Source: Amorphophallus konjac (lineage: Eukaryota > Streptophyta > Magnoliopsida > Alismatales > Araceae). From it: a stretch of 64,000 bases of DNA. Both the position numbers and the translations under genes were made by a program. Of the stretch, positions 24,865 through 35,000 are shown one piece after another; within the stretch, counting starts at the first letter, position 1, and each line of letters begins with the position of its first letter. The stretch is from NCBI GenBank assembly GCA_022559845.1, contig CM040118.1, positions 265,941,519 to 266,005,518 of the forward strand, given 5' to 3'. The notes below the pieces were generated by a model. The model had not been told where the DNA came from. It ran no database searches and saw nothing but the letters and a program-made list of their open reading frames with translations.

Positions 24865-25633
24865 AGTGGCGCCCCTGGAGCCTTCCGTTTGGACCCTCGT
24901 CGCCCTGGCTCATCCTCTCGAGCGACCCGTTTGCCCTTATCATGGGCGGAAGAAGGACCCTCGGGAGCCCTAGGCGATGCTAAGGCGGCGGCCTCCGCTC
25001 GCTCGGCGACCTCCGGCTCTACCGATTGCTCCCTGTCCTCGCCGCGTCTCGCGTCTGCTCACCAAAAGGCATCTCATCAACAAAGGCTCCACCGACCAAA
25101 AAACAAAAGGACGCGCAGCAAAGGGTCCAGAGATCCTTACCATTAGGCAGCGCCCGGCGAGAATAGCCTTCGACAAAGGCCGGAGTCAACAGCTCGGTGG
25201 TCGACCGATGATTAACCTGCAGAATTTTGATCTCCTCCTCCAACTCCGGGGAGATCGCTGGAGGCTTCTCGGGAAGAACCGGATGAAGTTTCGACGCAAT
25301 AGGGAAATCCCACATATAGCCAACCTTGGTGAATCCCACCCAGAAAAATTGAGTCTTCCACCCCTTGTACGAGGAATCCCGAGGGGAAAGAATCACACAA
25401 CTCCTCCCTCTCCTCGTTTGAACAAAAAAGAACCCCTTCCCGGCATGGGCGTGCTCCTTCAGCTCGAAGAAGGCGTGAAAAAGATCTAAAGAAGCGACAA
25501 CACCGCACGAGCCACAAAGAGCGATGAAAGAAAAAATGAAGGTGTAGGAGTTCGAAACCAGCTGGACAGGAGCCAACTGGTAGAACTTCAATAGCTGACA
25601 ACAAAGGAGTGGAGGGGAAGGTAGAAGCCGCAT
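24865..25633 (-). pseudogene. Tat antisense ORF, N-terminal part (gypsy-type transposon domain)
   Basis: Reading leftward from 25,633: FYQLAPVQLVSNSYTFI, FFELKEHAHAGKGFFFVQ and WKTQFFWVGFTKVGYMW match the conserved N-terminal region of the 'putative gypsy type transposon' family (PF04195-like). The apparent start Met coincides with the LTR-like border at 25,633, and family members have more sequence upstream, so the true N-terminus is missing. TAG at about 25,019 ends the first stretch. Beyond it another frame gives a more natural hydrophilic linker, so a small indel is likely. Continues at 12,573 when the nested element is set aside. Confidence 0.75.
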
Positions 25634-25775
25634 GTCACGCCCCGATGCGGAAAAATCAGAACGTAGCAGTTATAACATTCATGATAACCAGAGTAGTAAT
25701 AAAAATAAAATTTAGAAAAGAATGCATAAATGCAAGATAAATGAATTATTCAAAAACTACTAGTTTATTCAAAAT
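25633..25775 (+). repeat. Head of a Tekay-like LTR (TGTCACGCCCCG...), truncated
   Basis: TGTCACGCCCCGATGCGG directly abuts the Tat antisense ORF. TGTCACG is the inverse of the CGTGACA end at 4915, as for the two ends of one LTR family. Only about 140 bp remain before a different sequence starts. No 5-bp duplication was found. Confidence 0.45.
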
Positions 25776-26885
25776 GAGAAGTGTCTGGTTCGTTGTGCTC
25801 CCTCTTAGTTTTGGTTTTGATGATAACAAAATATTATGTGTGTATGTGGAAGAACTTCATGCATGCTTGCATATGTTTTTATGCTTGCATATATTATTGA
25901 TGATAGTGTGCATTCATGATTATACTTATTGCAATTCTTACATGGACCATGTTTAAATATGGTTGAGATGTAAATGGTCTTTGAGGCTCATGCATGTTTG
26001 GTAAAATGCATGATTTATTAAGTTGATTTTTATATGAGAGTTTTAGGTTTGCTATGTGCTCTCATTGATGCATATACTTAATTGGCTTTCTCATGTGAAC
26101 CTTGGTTAAGTGAATGGCCAAATTGGCCTTGGACTTTTTATGGAGGATTTACATGAAAACTCTTGACTAATTGGTTAATTGGTGCTCAACCTTGTTCATA
26201 TGCATAGCTATGTGATCTTCATCTTTAGTTGTGCATGATAAGGTTTTCATGTGTGTGGTTCATGCTTATACTACTTGGGATAATCAAGCTAGCAAAGTGA
26301 CTTAGACTCATCATGCAATACTTGTTGAAAACTTGATGATCCTTCATGTATAACTCTCTTGAAGTACTGTGCTTGCAAGTTATTTACCCATCCCATGAGA
26401 ATCTTGATAGAAGTTGGCCAAGATGGTACATGCACTTTGTTTATAGGGCTTCATATATGTACTTCATGCATTTCTCAGTTAGAACAATTGGGCTTAAATT
26501 CTAACATTTTTCTCATTCATTTGTTTCTCTGATAAATAACTGAAATGGCTTGTTATGCAGGTTTGGAAAACAATGCCAACTCCATATGCAAAGGTATCAA
26601 AGATCATGGTGAGAACTTGGTACTTTTCATGTGTGTATTTTTGAGAAAATTGGTAAGTTTCCATTTGGAGTTTTTGATATTGATGGAAGTGGTTGGTATA
26701 TGTTTTTACATTGTTTGACACCAAGGAACACTTGGTTGTTTGTGTTTATCATCTAACCATTTCTTTACTTCATTGGGTTTTTAATTTATTGGACTGAACT
26801 CTAAAATATGAATACCCTATTGAGTTCGGTCGACCGAACTGCCCAGTTTGGTCGATCGAAATTAGCAGGGATGCCTAAAATATGA
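25776..26885 (+). repeat. Unclassified AT-rich segment, possibly a Copia-type LTR
   Basis: CTCCCTCTTAGTTTTGG and TTTTGATGATAACAAA near its left end resemble the start of some plant Ty1/Copia LTRs. The right end carries an 18-bp palindrome (26,823-26,840) and interrupts the element D gag at about 26,885. TAAAATATGA is repeated at 26,802 and 26,876. No coding signal. Borders and class are uncertain. Confidence 0.35.
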
Positions 26886-28903
26886 AGATAAGCTTCATCG
26901 GCAGCTAGATCCCCCATAACATTCACATAATAGGCAATGTGCTCCCTGGGAGACCCTTGCCCATTAAATTTCTCAAACTTCGGCGGCTTGGTAATGCCGG
27001 CCGGTAGCCTCTTGGCAGCATAGTGTGCCGGGTAAGGTACCCGGTATACGTCGAATGGCGTGTGATCACCATCGCTCCTCTCCGCCAGCTTCATATCTAT
27101 CATTTGTTCAAGCATTAGTCTGCTTACTGTTGCCGGGTCAACCGGGTTTGGATAGAAATGGGCCGGTTGCATCAGCGGTGTTGTTAACACTGTCGCCTGA
27201 GGTGCAATAGTGGACCCTTGGAATGGCAGGTTCGGTGGCGGGGCCGGTGTGACATGTTGTGGCTGATGCAGGGGTACGCCTCCAGTGTAGGTAGGCATTG
27301 GGGGAGACACCGTCGCCTGTGGAGAAGCTTCCGAGGCCTGCCCGTTGCCCCCAGGGGTCTCTGGTAATGCTTCAGTCTGCCCGGATGTTGAGGGCTGAGC
27401 GGCTCTTTCAGTCAGTTGTTTCTTCAACAATTCGATCTCCCGTTGATATTGTTGCATCATGTGCAATACCGCAGGGTCGCTCATGGGAAGGCTAGGGGTG
27501 CCCCCCCTTTCTTCGATCGGCACCTCTTCGGATGAAGTGGATGGTTCTCCCGCCGTGCCTTCCGTAATAACATTGGCAGCCAAGGATGTTGAAGGTTCCT
27601 CATAGTTAGCTCCTCCAGTGTGGACTTGTGTCTTTTCAGCCGCCGCTCTCCCTCTTCTGGTAAGAGGTCCTGGCCTTGTGGCAAGCCTGGCTACTTCTTC
27701 GGGCTCGGTTGGTAGAGCCCCGTACCGGCCAGATACCCCTGCCATATTGCAGGTATAAACTCTTAGGTTTCTGCCTTTTCTTGTTGTTCTTCTCGATGGC
27801 CTCCCTGGAAAGACCAATCTGTCAAAGACCGCTCTCCGCGGCTTCACTTCTTCCCTTGCCGGGGACTGATAATGCTCCTCAGAGTAGTTTCTTGACTCGG
27901 CAGTGGGCACTGGCCGGGTCTCTTCTTCTTCAAAGGCAGAGGCTACTGCCTCCAGTAATCTTCGACGACCCAGGGGAGTGCTCCCTGGGCCCCGCAAGTA
28001 GTTCTTCATGGCTTGCTCCACTCCTTCCCAGTCCTGGTCAGGAGGAGAAGCTGATGATGTCGCCCTGTTGGCAGCAACGGGCATGTGGGTTGCAGGCTCC
28101 ACACGGGCAGCCTGATAGTGGCGTCGATAGTGTCGACGGTGGACGTTATCCGGTGGGGCCGGTGTAGTTAATGTCGTCTGGTAGACGGGGGCCGATGTCT
28201 TGACCCGATCTCCTTATTGTGCCCTTGTCGGGCGGAAGGTGCTGGGCCTCGCCTGGGCTGGTGAGGTGAACCGGACCCCCTTGGGAACCCAAACTTGCTT
28301 AGCTTTGGTGGGCCTGGAGGCTGACTGATGTTGCGGCGCTGGGGCCTGAATGGCGGGCGTCATCCTGCCCTTCATCTTCTCCAGTGCCTGAAAAGAGTTG
28401 CGCACTGGTACGGCGGATACAATGCGATCCGGGATCACCTCGGAACGCTGTCCGTTAAGATGCACCCGGAGAGTCCCGATGACGGCCGACTTGCCGGTGC
28501 TGGAGAACCGGCCTCGGTATGATGTTGTGGCATGGCTCCTTCGGAGCCTCCTTTGGTGAGAGGCCGACCCTGGGTGAGAAGGGCCGACAGTTTGGTGCAC
28601 GTGGTGCACGTTGCAGCTCAGCGTCCCAGTCGGGACGGTCTTGGAAGTCTCGGCCATTGATCGGCCGACAGCAGCTTTGGCGGCCCCCCGGATGGGAGCG
28701 TTGCTTTCAGTCTTGTCAGACGCTTCCACGTCCAGCAGGTTCGTGAAGGCTACCCCAAGGAAGTTGGGGAAGCCTACCGCGGGACGGAAGCTCCCGAAGC
28801 TGAGGGGGACGGCCAAGTAGCCGTTTCGAACATGGCTCTCGACGGCCTGTTGGCCGAACGTACAGGCCATCATGGTGTTCGGAATGCGATCTGCATTTGC
28901 CAA
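26886..28903 (-). pseudogene. Element D: upstream module plus gag, truncated
   Basis: One minus-strand frame of about 670 codons, with TAA at 28,214-28,216 as its only break. First half: an unrecognised module with CNVHHVHQTV, GTLRVHLNGQRSEVIPDRIV and KQVWVPKGVRF. Middle: NLRVYTCNMAGVSG and an acidic coiled-coil-like MMQQYQREIELLKKQLTERA. End: gag capsid start, YPAHYAAKRLPAGITKPPKF and FNGQGSPREHIAYYVNVMGD, cut at 26,885 within the capsid. The same module order occurs in element E on the other strand, so it is a real protein of an Ogre/Tat-like Gypsy family. The first codon here is not ATG; in-frame ATGs lie near 28,871. Confidence 0.7.
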
Positions 28904-28975
28904 TCAAACAATTAGTATTACAAGAAAGGGGCCGTAGGGCCCTTAGTCCCGGCAAAGAGATGAAGGGTAATTTCC

Positions 28976-28993
28976 GTCCCACCGGGCGTGCCA
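28976..28993 (-). promoter_or_regulatory. Probable primer binding site of element D
   Basis: On the minus strand TGGCACGCCCGGTGGGAC lies just upstream of the D reading frame. TGGCnC-type sites following an LTR are usual in Tat/Ogre-like elements. The 5' LTR of D should then start at about 28,994 and run right. The matching tRNA was not identified. Confidence 0.4.
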
Positions 28994-29842
28994 GACTTGT
29001 GGACGCACTTTTTATTTAATAAAATCGTTGTTTATTTGTTTATTGGCGTTTATTAAGTGCGTGGGCGTGCCAGTCACAAAGTGACGATTTATTCGAGCTT
29101 CGTGGAAGCCCATGGTGCGCTCGATCTGACTCGGTCAGACGATTGTGTGGTTCGTGTCGGGACCGAAACCCGCCGTGCCATAAAGGCCACGGCGTTATTT
29201 ACATCCCCCATACGGGGGAACACCCTTGATTGATTGCCGGGAATAAGGGCCCTACGGCCTAAAGAGAATACTAATAATGCAGGAGGATAGTGAAAGATGA
29301 ACTATGCTAGAAACCCGTCTCGGGACGTGAATGTTCAGACTATGTCGGCCATTCATGGGCCACTTCATGTTCGGACGAAGCTCCGTGCCTGTAGTATAAA
29401 AGACGGTGACAAAACCGCGTGAATGTTTGCCACGAACAAGGCAAGTTTAACGAGAATACGGGATTGGATCCCGGTAGAAACGGGTCAAATTGATAGACTG
29501 TTGGCCGGAAATGATTTCGAACTATGGCCATGCCGGGAATTCCGTGAACCACGTCCGATATCATAAGGTGTCGTCGGTTTTCTCTTCGCACCCAGTCCGA
29601 GGGAGTGGATTATTAAGTGCATAGCCCGAGCTTACTAACGTGTGCCCTCACACGCGGATCGACCTGCGCGGTCAGGTCGCGGGGTTTCGATCATTGAATT
29701 AAGTGGTTTATTCCCATTCTACTTTGTTTACTGATTTAGCCCTTATTCTCTTGTTTATTCATTAATTTCAATAGCTTTCCTTCTTCTTTTCATTCTTTTA
29801 ATTTACTTTTGCCACGCCGTATTAGCAAGTTGTAATAAGATG

Positions 29843-30075
29843 GGCGCGCCGGTTAAGGGGCGCCGGGTTGACATATAAAGGGGCGCGCCGTTTTAACGTT
29901 CAATAGGGGAGAAATGGGGGGCGCGCCGTTTTTGGGCTTCGGTAAGATGGAGATGGGCGCGCCGTTTTAATGTTGAATGGGGAGATTGGGGGCGCGCCGT
30001 TTTAACGTTCAATAGGGGAGAAATGGGGCGCGCCGGATATGGAGGGCAATGAGAGGGCGCGCCGTTTTAGCGTTT
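29843..30075 (+). repeat. GGCGCGCCGTTTTAA motif cluster 1
   Basis: About eight copies of GGCGCGCCGTTTTAA or near variants (for example at 29,845, 29,882, 29,920, 29,955, 29,991, 30,027 and 30,057), about 35 bp apart, with spacers such as CGTTCAATAGGGGAGAAAT partly repeated. The GGCGCGCC core is a perfect 8-bp palindrome. Confidence 0.75.
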
Positions 30076-31149
30076 AGAGAAAGAGATGGGGGGATTTTGT
30101 GAGGAGTGTTGAAGCGGCGCGGTGGAACAGTGGCCACGCCGTTTTAACCCGCGCCGGGATAGCCATATGGGGGTGTTTCAGAGCTCTGTCACTGCGTTTT
30201 CCTTTCCTTTCACCCGTGGGTTTGATTCAAAGTTTGATTTGCTCATTCTGTTGATAGATTTAAGCTGGTAGTAAGGAGGTTTCAGGAGCTTTAACCACTT
30301 TAATCGTTTGTTATGATGAAAACAGTGTGAACATCTAAATGTTTTACTCCAGCAGTTTGCTCACAGAGGCCTCAGTTTGTTCTTCATCAGTTCAGCTCAT
30401 TCGCTAGTTGTTGAGCGTTCTTAGCCCTGGCGAAAATCGGGCAGCACCTCCCCTAGACCGGGGCTTGCCAGAGAGAAGCAAGAGTCACCACGCGGATTAC
30501 TCCCGGGTGAACTCTCAAAAATGCGGAGCGGCCTCACGGCAGTCCGTTAGTCCGAGTATGAGTGTGGAACGCTCGAGGGCCAGCCTACAAGAGCGACCAT
30601 GACTCATGGACGACGATATTCGGGGCGAGACAGAATCTATGCCACAGTAGGGCAATGAATGTTCATCCGACAGTGGGTACCTTTGTGGGTCATGCCATGG
30701 AAGGGCAGCCCTCAAGGGCCAGGGATGACCGGAGAATGAGAAGACGGAGCAAAGAATGGAATAGAGAACACAAGAGTTGCAAAGCAGACTTTTCTTCTTT
30801 TATTCACCCACACAACGGGGAAGGAAACTTGATACAGATAAAATAGAAGAGAAGGCGTTACAAACAAAAAGGGAAAATACATTCGATGGAGAGAAAGAGA
30901 GATGCATTAGACGGAGGAGGGAGAGGGAAGCATTGGCTTCTCCCCCTCCAACTCACCTCTCACTCTCGCCCCCTACCTCTTTCTCTTTTCTTCAGCCTAG
31001 AACCGTGAAGCTCTCGGATGCCAGTAGCTCCTTCTCCTCCCTTCTCTCTTTTCTTTTTCCCTCTTCTTCTGTTCCCTTCTTCTCTTTTCTCTCTTCTTCT
31101 ATTCCCTTCTTCTCTTGATCATCTTCCTCCTCTCTTTGCTTCGCAATGC

Positions 31150-31165
31150 TGCCCTATATATATCA
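31150..31165 (+). promoter_or_regulatory. Candidate LTR promoter TATA box (element E side)
   Basis: CCTATATATATCAGCC follows a CT-rich region and precedes E's leader on the same strand. It is the best TATA in this non-coding block. No other promoter element is certain. Confidence 0.35.
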
Positions 31166-31477
31166 GCCGGCCTGGGAGCGTCCCTGCCAATTCCACCTCG
31201 TCCGCAACGAAGTCAGGAGTTGACTCGTTGTGCTGGACGCCGTTGATTCATCCCGTACGCTGCTGCTTGTCCGAGGACGGGATGTTCGTAGGTTTGCTGG
31301 GGGTTGCTTCGCCATTGAGCTTCTGTGCTGTCGAACGGAGGTTGAGACAGAACCAGGGGCATTGAATGTTCTGTGCATCTCATTTATGCAGAACAGAGTG
31401 TCGGCTGGCGGATGGGATGGCCGTCGAGTTAAAACAACGCGAGGGAAGGTAGTCACGCCGACTAAACATCAAGAAGG

Positions 31478-31690
31478 CGCGCCGGATTAAGCATTGAAGG
31501 GCCACGCCATTCTAACATTTGAAGGAGAAGTTAGTGGCGCCGTATGAAGGTGTAAAGGGGGAGGCCTCTTTGACGGGAGCGCGCCGGATGGCCAAGGGCA
31601 ACAAATGGGCGCGCCGTTTTAACATAAAGAAAGGGGGTGGCGCCGTTTTAAGGCGTGCCGCTTTAAGGCCCTTTCGCGCCGTTTTAAGCA
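31478..31690 (+). repeat. GGCGCGCCGTTTTAA motif cluster 2
   Basis: Five to six copies or decayed versions (GGCGCGCCGGATTAA, GGGCGCGCCGTTTTAA, GGCGCCGTTTTAA, CGCGCCGTTTTAA) in the same orientation as cluster 1, about 1.4 kb away. Confidence 0.7.
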
Positions 31691-32030
31691 CCGAACAGAT
31701 TCTTTTCGAAGTCGAGGCAGTTTGTACGAATGTTGGCATTCCCATAATGTTCCGGTTGCGTTGCATGGCTTCCACAATCTTCTGTTCGCGGCCTCCGAGA
31801 CTCGGTCCCAGACTTTGCGTGACTTTCGGTGCAAGTTGAGACTGTGTCGGAGTTCCCGACTCTTCTCTGATTCAGCTCTCGGCATGGCTGGTCGGAGCCT
31901 TGTAGCTGTATCTTCTGCTTAGGGGGCTTCCTTAGCGGATAGCGGACCACCAAGTGAGTTCTCGTCCTGATCGGGCGAGGCATGAGGTTTATTCGGTATT
32001 TCTGTCTTCGACTCGCGCTCTAATGTGTAG

Positions 32031-35000
32031 ACGCGAATGTCGCCATCACCATCATCGTCATTTTTTTGGCATCCACAGGGCCAAGTTAAGAAAATTCTAC
32101 TGAAAACTCCGGTGATGGTGAGCTGCCATGTCCACCATGCTATTTGCCCGACTGCGGCACATAAGAAGAAGCCCACTGGGGGCAACAAAAAGAGCTCCAG
32201 AAGAAGAGTCTCTGCTACTCCTCGAAGCCAACTCTCAGCCTCCGGAAAGTCCATGATCGGGGGCATCTGAGTCTACTTCAATGGCCACGGTGCCGAAGTT
32301 CTGCTAAATCGGATCATCCCGACTATGCTCACTCACAACACCTTCCTAGTGCTAGCAAGCCGGAGGGTGAATTTTAATGACAACAAGCAAGGGAGGCCAA
32401 CCCCGAACTTGCCAAAGTTCAAGCAAATCTGGGTTCCCAAGAGGATCCGAGGCCTTGCACCAGCCTCACGAGGCTTCAAAAATTCTGCGCATGTTCCGAA
32501 TAGAGGGGGCAAAGACACTATGCATGCGGAGGAAATCATTATGGCAACCCCTCCACCCGCCATCAGAGCATGTGCAAGACAGGTTGACATTGTCAAATAT
32601 TCAAGAAACTTCATTCGAGCTGCTAAACTGATACAACTTCCACATATGCCATCTACTCGAGTCCAAGTGCTGTCTCCAGCTATTTCTCTAGAGTGCAGTC
32701 AGGAAGACAAGATAAAGATAGTCCGGGAATATTTCCATAACCTCGGGAACCCTTCCCTGGGTCAACAAAGGTCACTTCGTGTCATCAGGGCCGAAGAAGA
32801 AGAAAAAGACATAATATCACCCATGGGGACGAATGAAGAGGAGAAGCAAACAGGGACTAGAAGCCTTGAAAAGTCTCCACAAAATAAAAAGATGAAAAGA
32901 ATTTCAATGTATGAAGAGCTGACTTTCCCCAGTCAGACTCGAAGGGGAATCAGAAAGCACAAAAGAAGAATGCAAGTTCTCACCTGCAATATGACAGGGG
33001 TAATGGGCATACCCGACACCCTGCCAAATGAACAAGAAGAGCCAGTCGAGAATGCTGGAAGAAAAGACCTGATGACAAGATAGGACAAAGCTGAGGTTGA
33101 GCTGCTGCAAGCCGCAAAGGGCAAGCAGGTTGCTGATGAAAGTATCGCTACTGTCACTGCCAGAATAGTGGCGTCTGAACAAGAAGGAGCATCTCCGCCT
33201 CCTTCAATCGAAGGTTCTTTAGGCGAAACGCCTGAGAGCATTAGTAATGAAACAACCACAGACCCTGCCGTCCTGATGTTGCTGCAAGGATACCAGCGGG
33301 AGATAAAACTGCTAAAGAGAAAATTAAATGAAAGGGCGGGGCACGCTATGGCACCCGAGGAATCGGGGGCACGAGCCGAGCCATTACAGGAAGGTTTCAA
33401 CCCCGGGGGTGCTCCTTCACCTGCCATTCTACAAACTGCAGCTCAGAACTGGGCTACTCCCGAGCATTATTCCCAGCGGCTCCAGCCAGCATGGCCAATG
33501 CCCCTTCAGATGCAGTGGCAGGCTCCCTTGTCAGAGCCTTTGCCACCCAATGCTATGACTTCGGCCGCATTATTGATGCAGCCCACCCGCCTCTACCCTC
33601 AACCAGAAGAGCCAGCTATGATGGACAAGTTGATGGTGGAGCAGATGATTGAAGTAGGGTTGGCAAAGAGGGGTGGTGATGATTATGCCCCCTTCGACAT
33701 ATACGAAGTGCCATATCCAGCCTACCATGCGGCCAAAAGATTGCCACCCGGCGTCGATAAACTCCCAAAATTTGACAAATACAACGGGCAGGGCTCCCCG
33801 AAAGATCATGTTGCACAATATATAGCAATGATGGGCGACTTGGTGGCGGACGAGTCATACCTACTGAAGTTCTTTAGGTCTTCACTAACAGGACCTGCCT
33901 TCGAATGGTATTCCAACTTACCGGTCGGGTCTATCAAGGATTGGCATGATATGCAGTACAAATTCACTAAAGGATTCCACGTCGCCGAGACAGAGGTGAC
34001 CATGGCCGAGTTATTGGCGACCAAACAAAAGGATGATGAGCCTGCTGTAGAATATATCAAGAGATGGGAGGATCTAAGCATGAGGTGTCGGCATCCTCCG
34101 CATCCAGAAGATGCAATACAAATATGAAAACAAAATCTGAAGAAAGAGATTTTGGAAAAGATGATTGGAATAGAAATCCATTCTTTTGACCGATTAAGTG
34201 ATATTGCCACGGAGGTTGAAGATTTCTTCACAAGATATCCCTCCATTTCTGCTGACTCAAGTCATGAAGCCAAGCAGGTTAATAAACGGTCGATACTGAA
34301 AGCAGTTCATGCTGTCAGCCTCACGGCGAAAAGGCACAAATGGACGCACAATCCTCCTCTCAATGAAGCTGCTAAATGTCGGGAGAGGCCTCCTCCGTAG
34401 AATAAAACAAAGAAGCTCTATGCCTTCCCTCGGGACAAGACTCGAGCATTGTTTGAGTTGGCTATCAAATACAACAAAGTCATCCTTCCGAAGCCAAAGA
34501 GACCGGATGATGTCAAAAGAAGAGATGATCCTTATTTCTGCCCCTACCATCAAATCTTGGGGCATCCTATTGAAGATTGCCAAATATTCAAAGACATCAC
34601 CCAAGGCTTAATAAAAAGAGGGGAGCTGTAAATAGGGGAGGATCGAGTCGATCCTCCACGCCCTCATGAAGTGCCTGCTACGGGGGCATCAATTAACATG
34701 ATATCTATATGCCAACAGTTGCCTGAAGAAATGCCAGAGGGCTGCGCCTGGCATGTTCATGAAGACTATATCCTGTTGCATGAAAGGGAGCAACAGAATT
34801 GGCGAGCATCGCCAATAAAGAAAGGAACAGAACCGGCTTCTCGCCCGGCACTGGAAACCCAAATTCCTAGCGCCATGGACCGGCCTACTCTGCCTCTTGC
34901 AGTCTCTACCTGCCTTCAAACAACCTCTCCAATGGCTATCAAAAGGTCAACTAACAATAAAAAGAAGAAACAGACCCCGTCACAGGTACATGAAGAAGCT

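Larger units (their letters stand above)
4916..25632 (+). mobile_element. Tat-lineage Ty3/Gypsy element, internal region only, interrupted by Tek-1
   Basis: Order gag, protease, reverse transcriptase, RNase H, second RNase H, integrase, non-coding spacer, antisense ORF is diagnostic of Tat-type plant Gypsy elements. Its own LTRs are not seen. Both ends are cut inside coding sequence: gag at 4916 by an LTR ending CGTGACA, and the antisense ORF at 25,633 by an LTR-like head TGTCACGCCCC. The 12,574-24,864 segment is a later insertion. Confidence 0.85.
28994..32030. other. Non-coding region between D and E, probably LTR/leader sequence of both
   Basis: Elements D (minus) and E (plus) diverge from here, so it should hold D's 5' LTR and E's 5' LTR/leader. 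I could not find the TGTTGACACTG head expected from E's 3' LTR, so E's 5' border is unknown. A strong TATA (TATATATATCAGCC at 31,154) follows a pyrimidine-rich tract (31,020-31,140). Two clusters of GGCGCGCC-type motifs are listed separately. Short open frames here have no family resemblance. Confidence 0.4.

Noticed and set aside
30777..31490. Overlapping plus-strand frames of 86-115 codons
   Set aside because: Pyrimidine-rich leader sequence giving Ser/Phe/Leu runs; no family resemblance.
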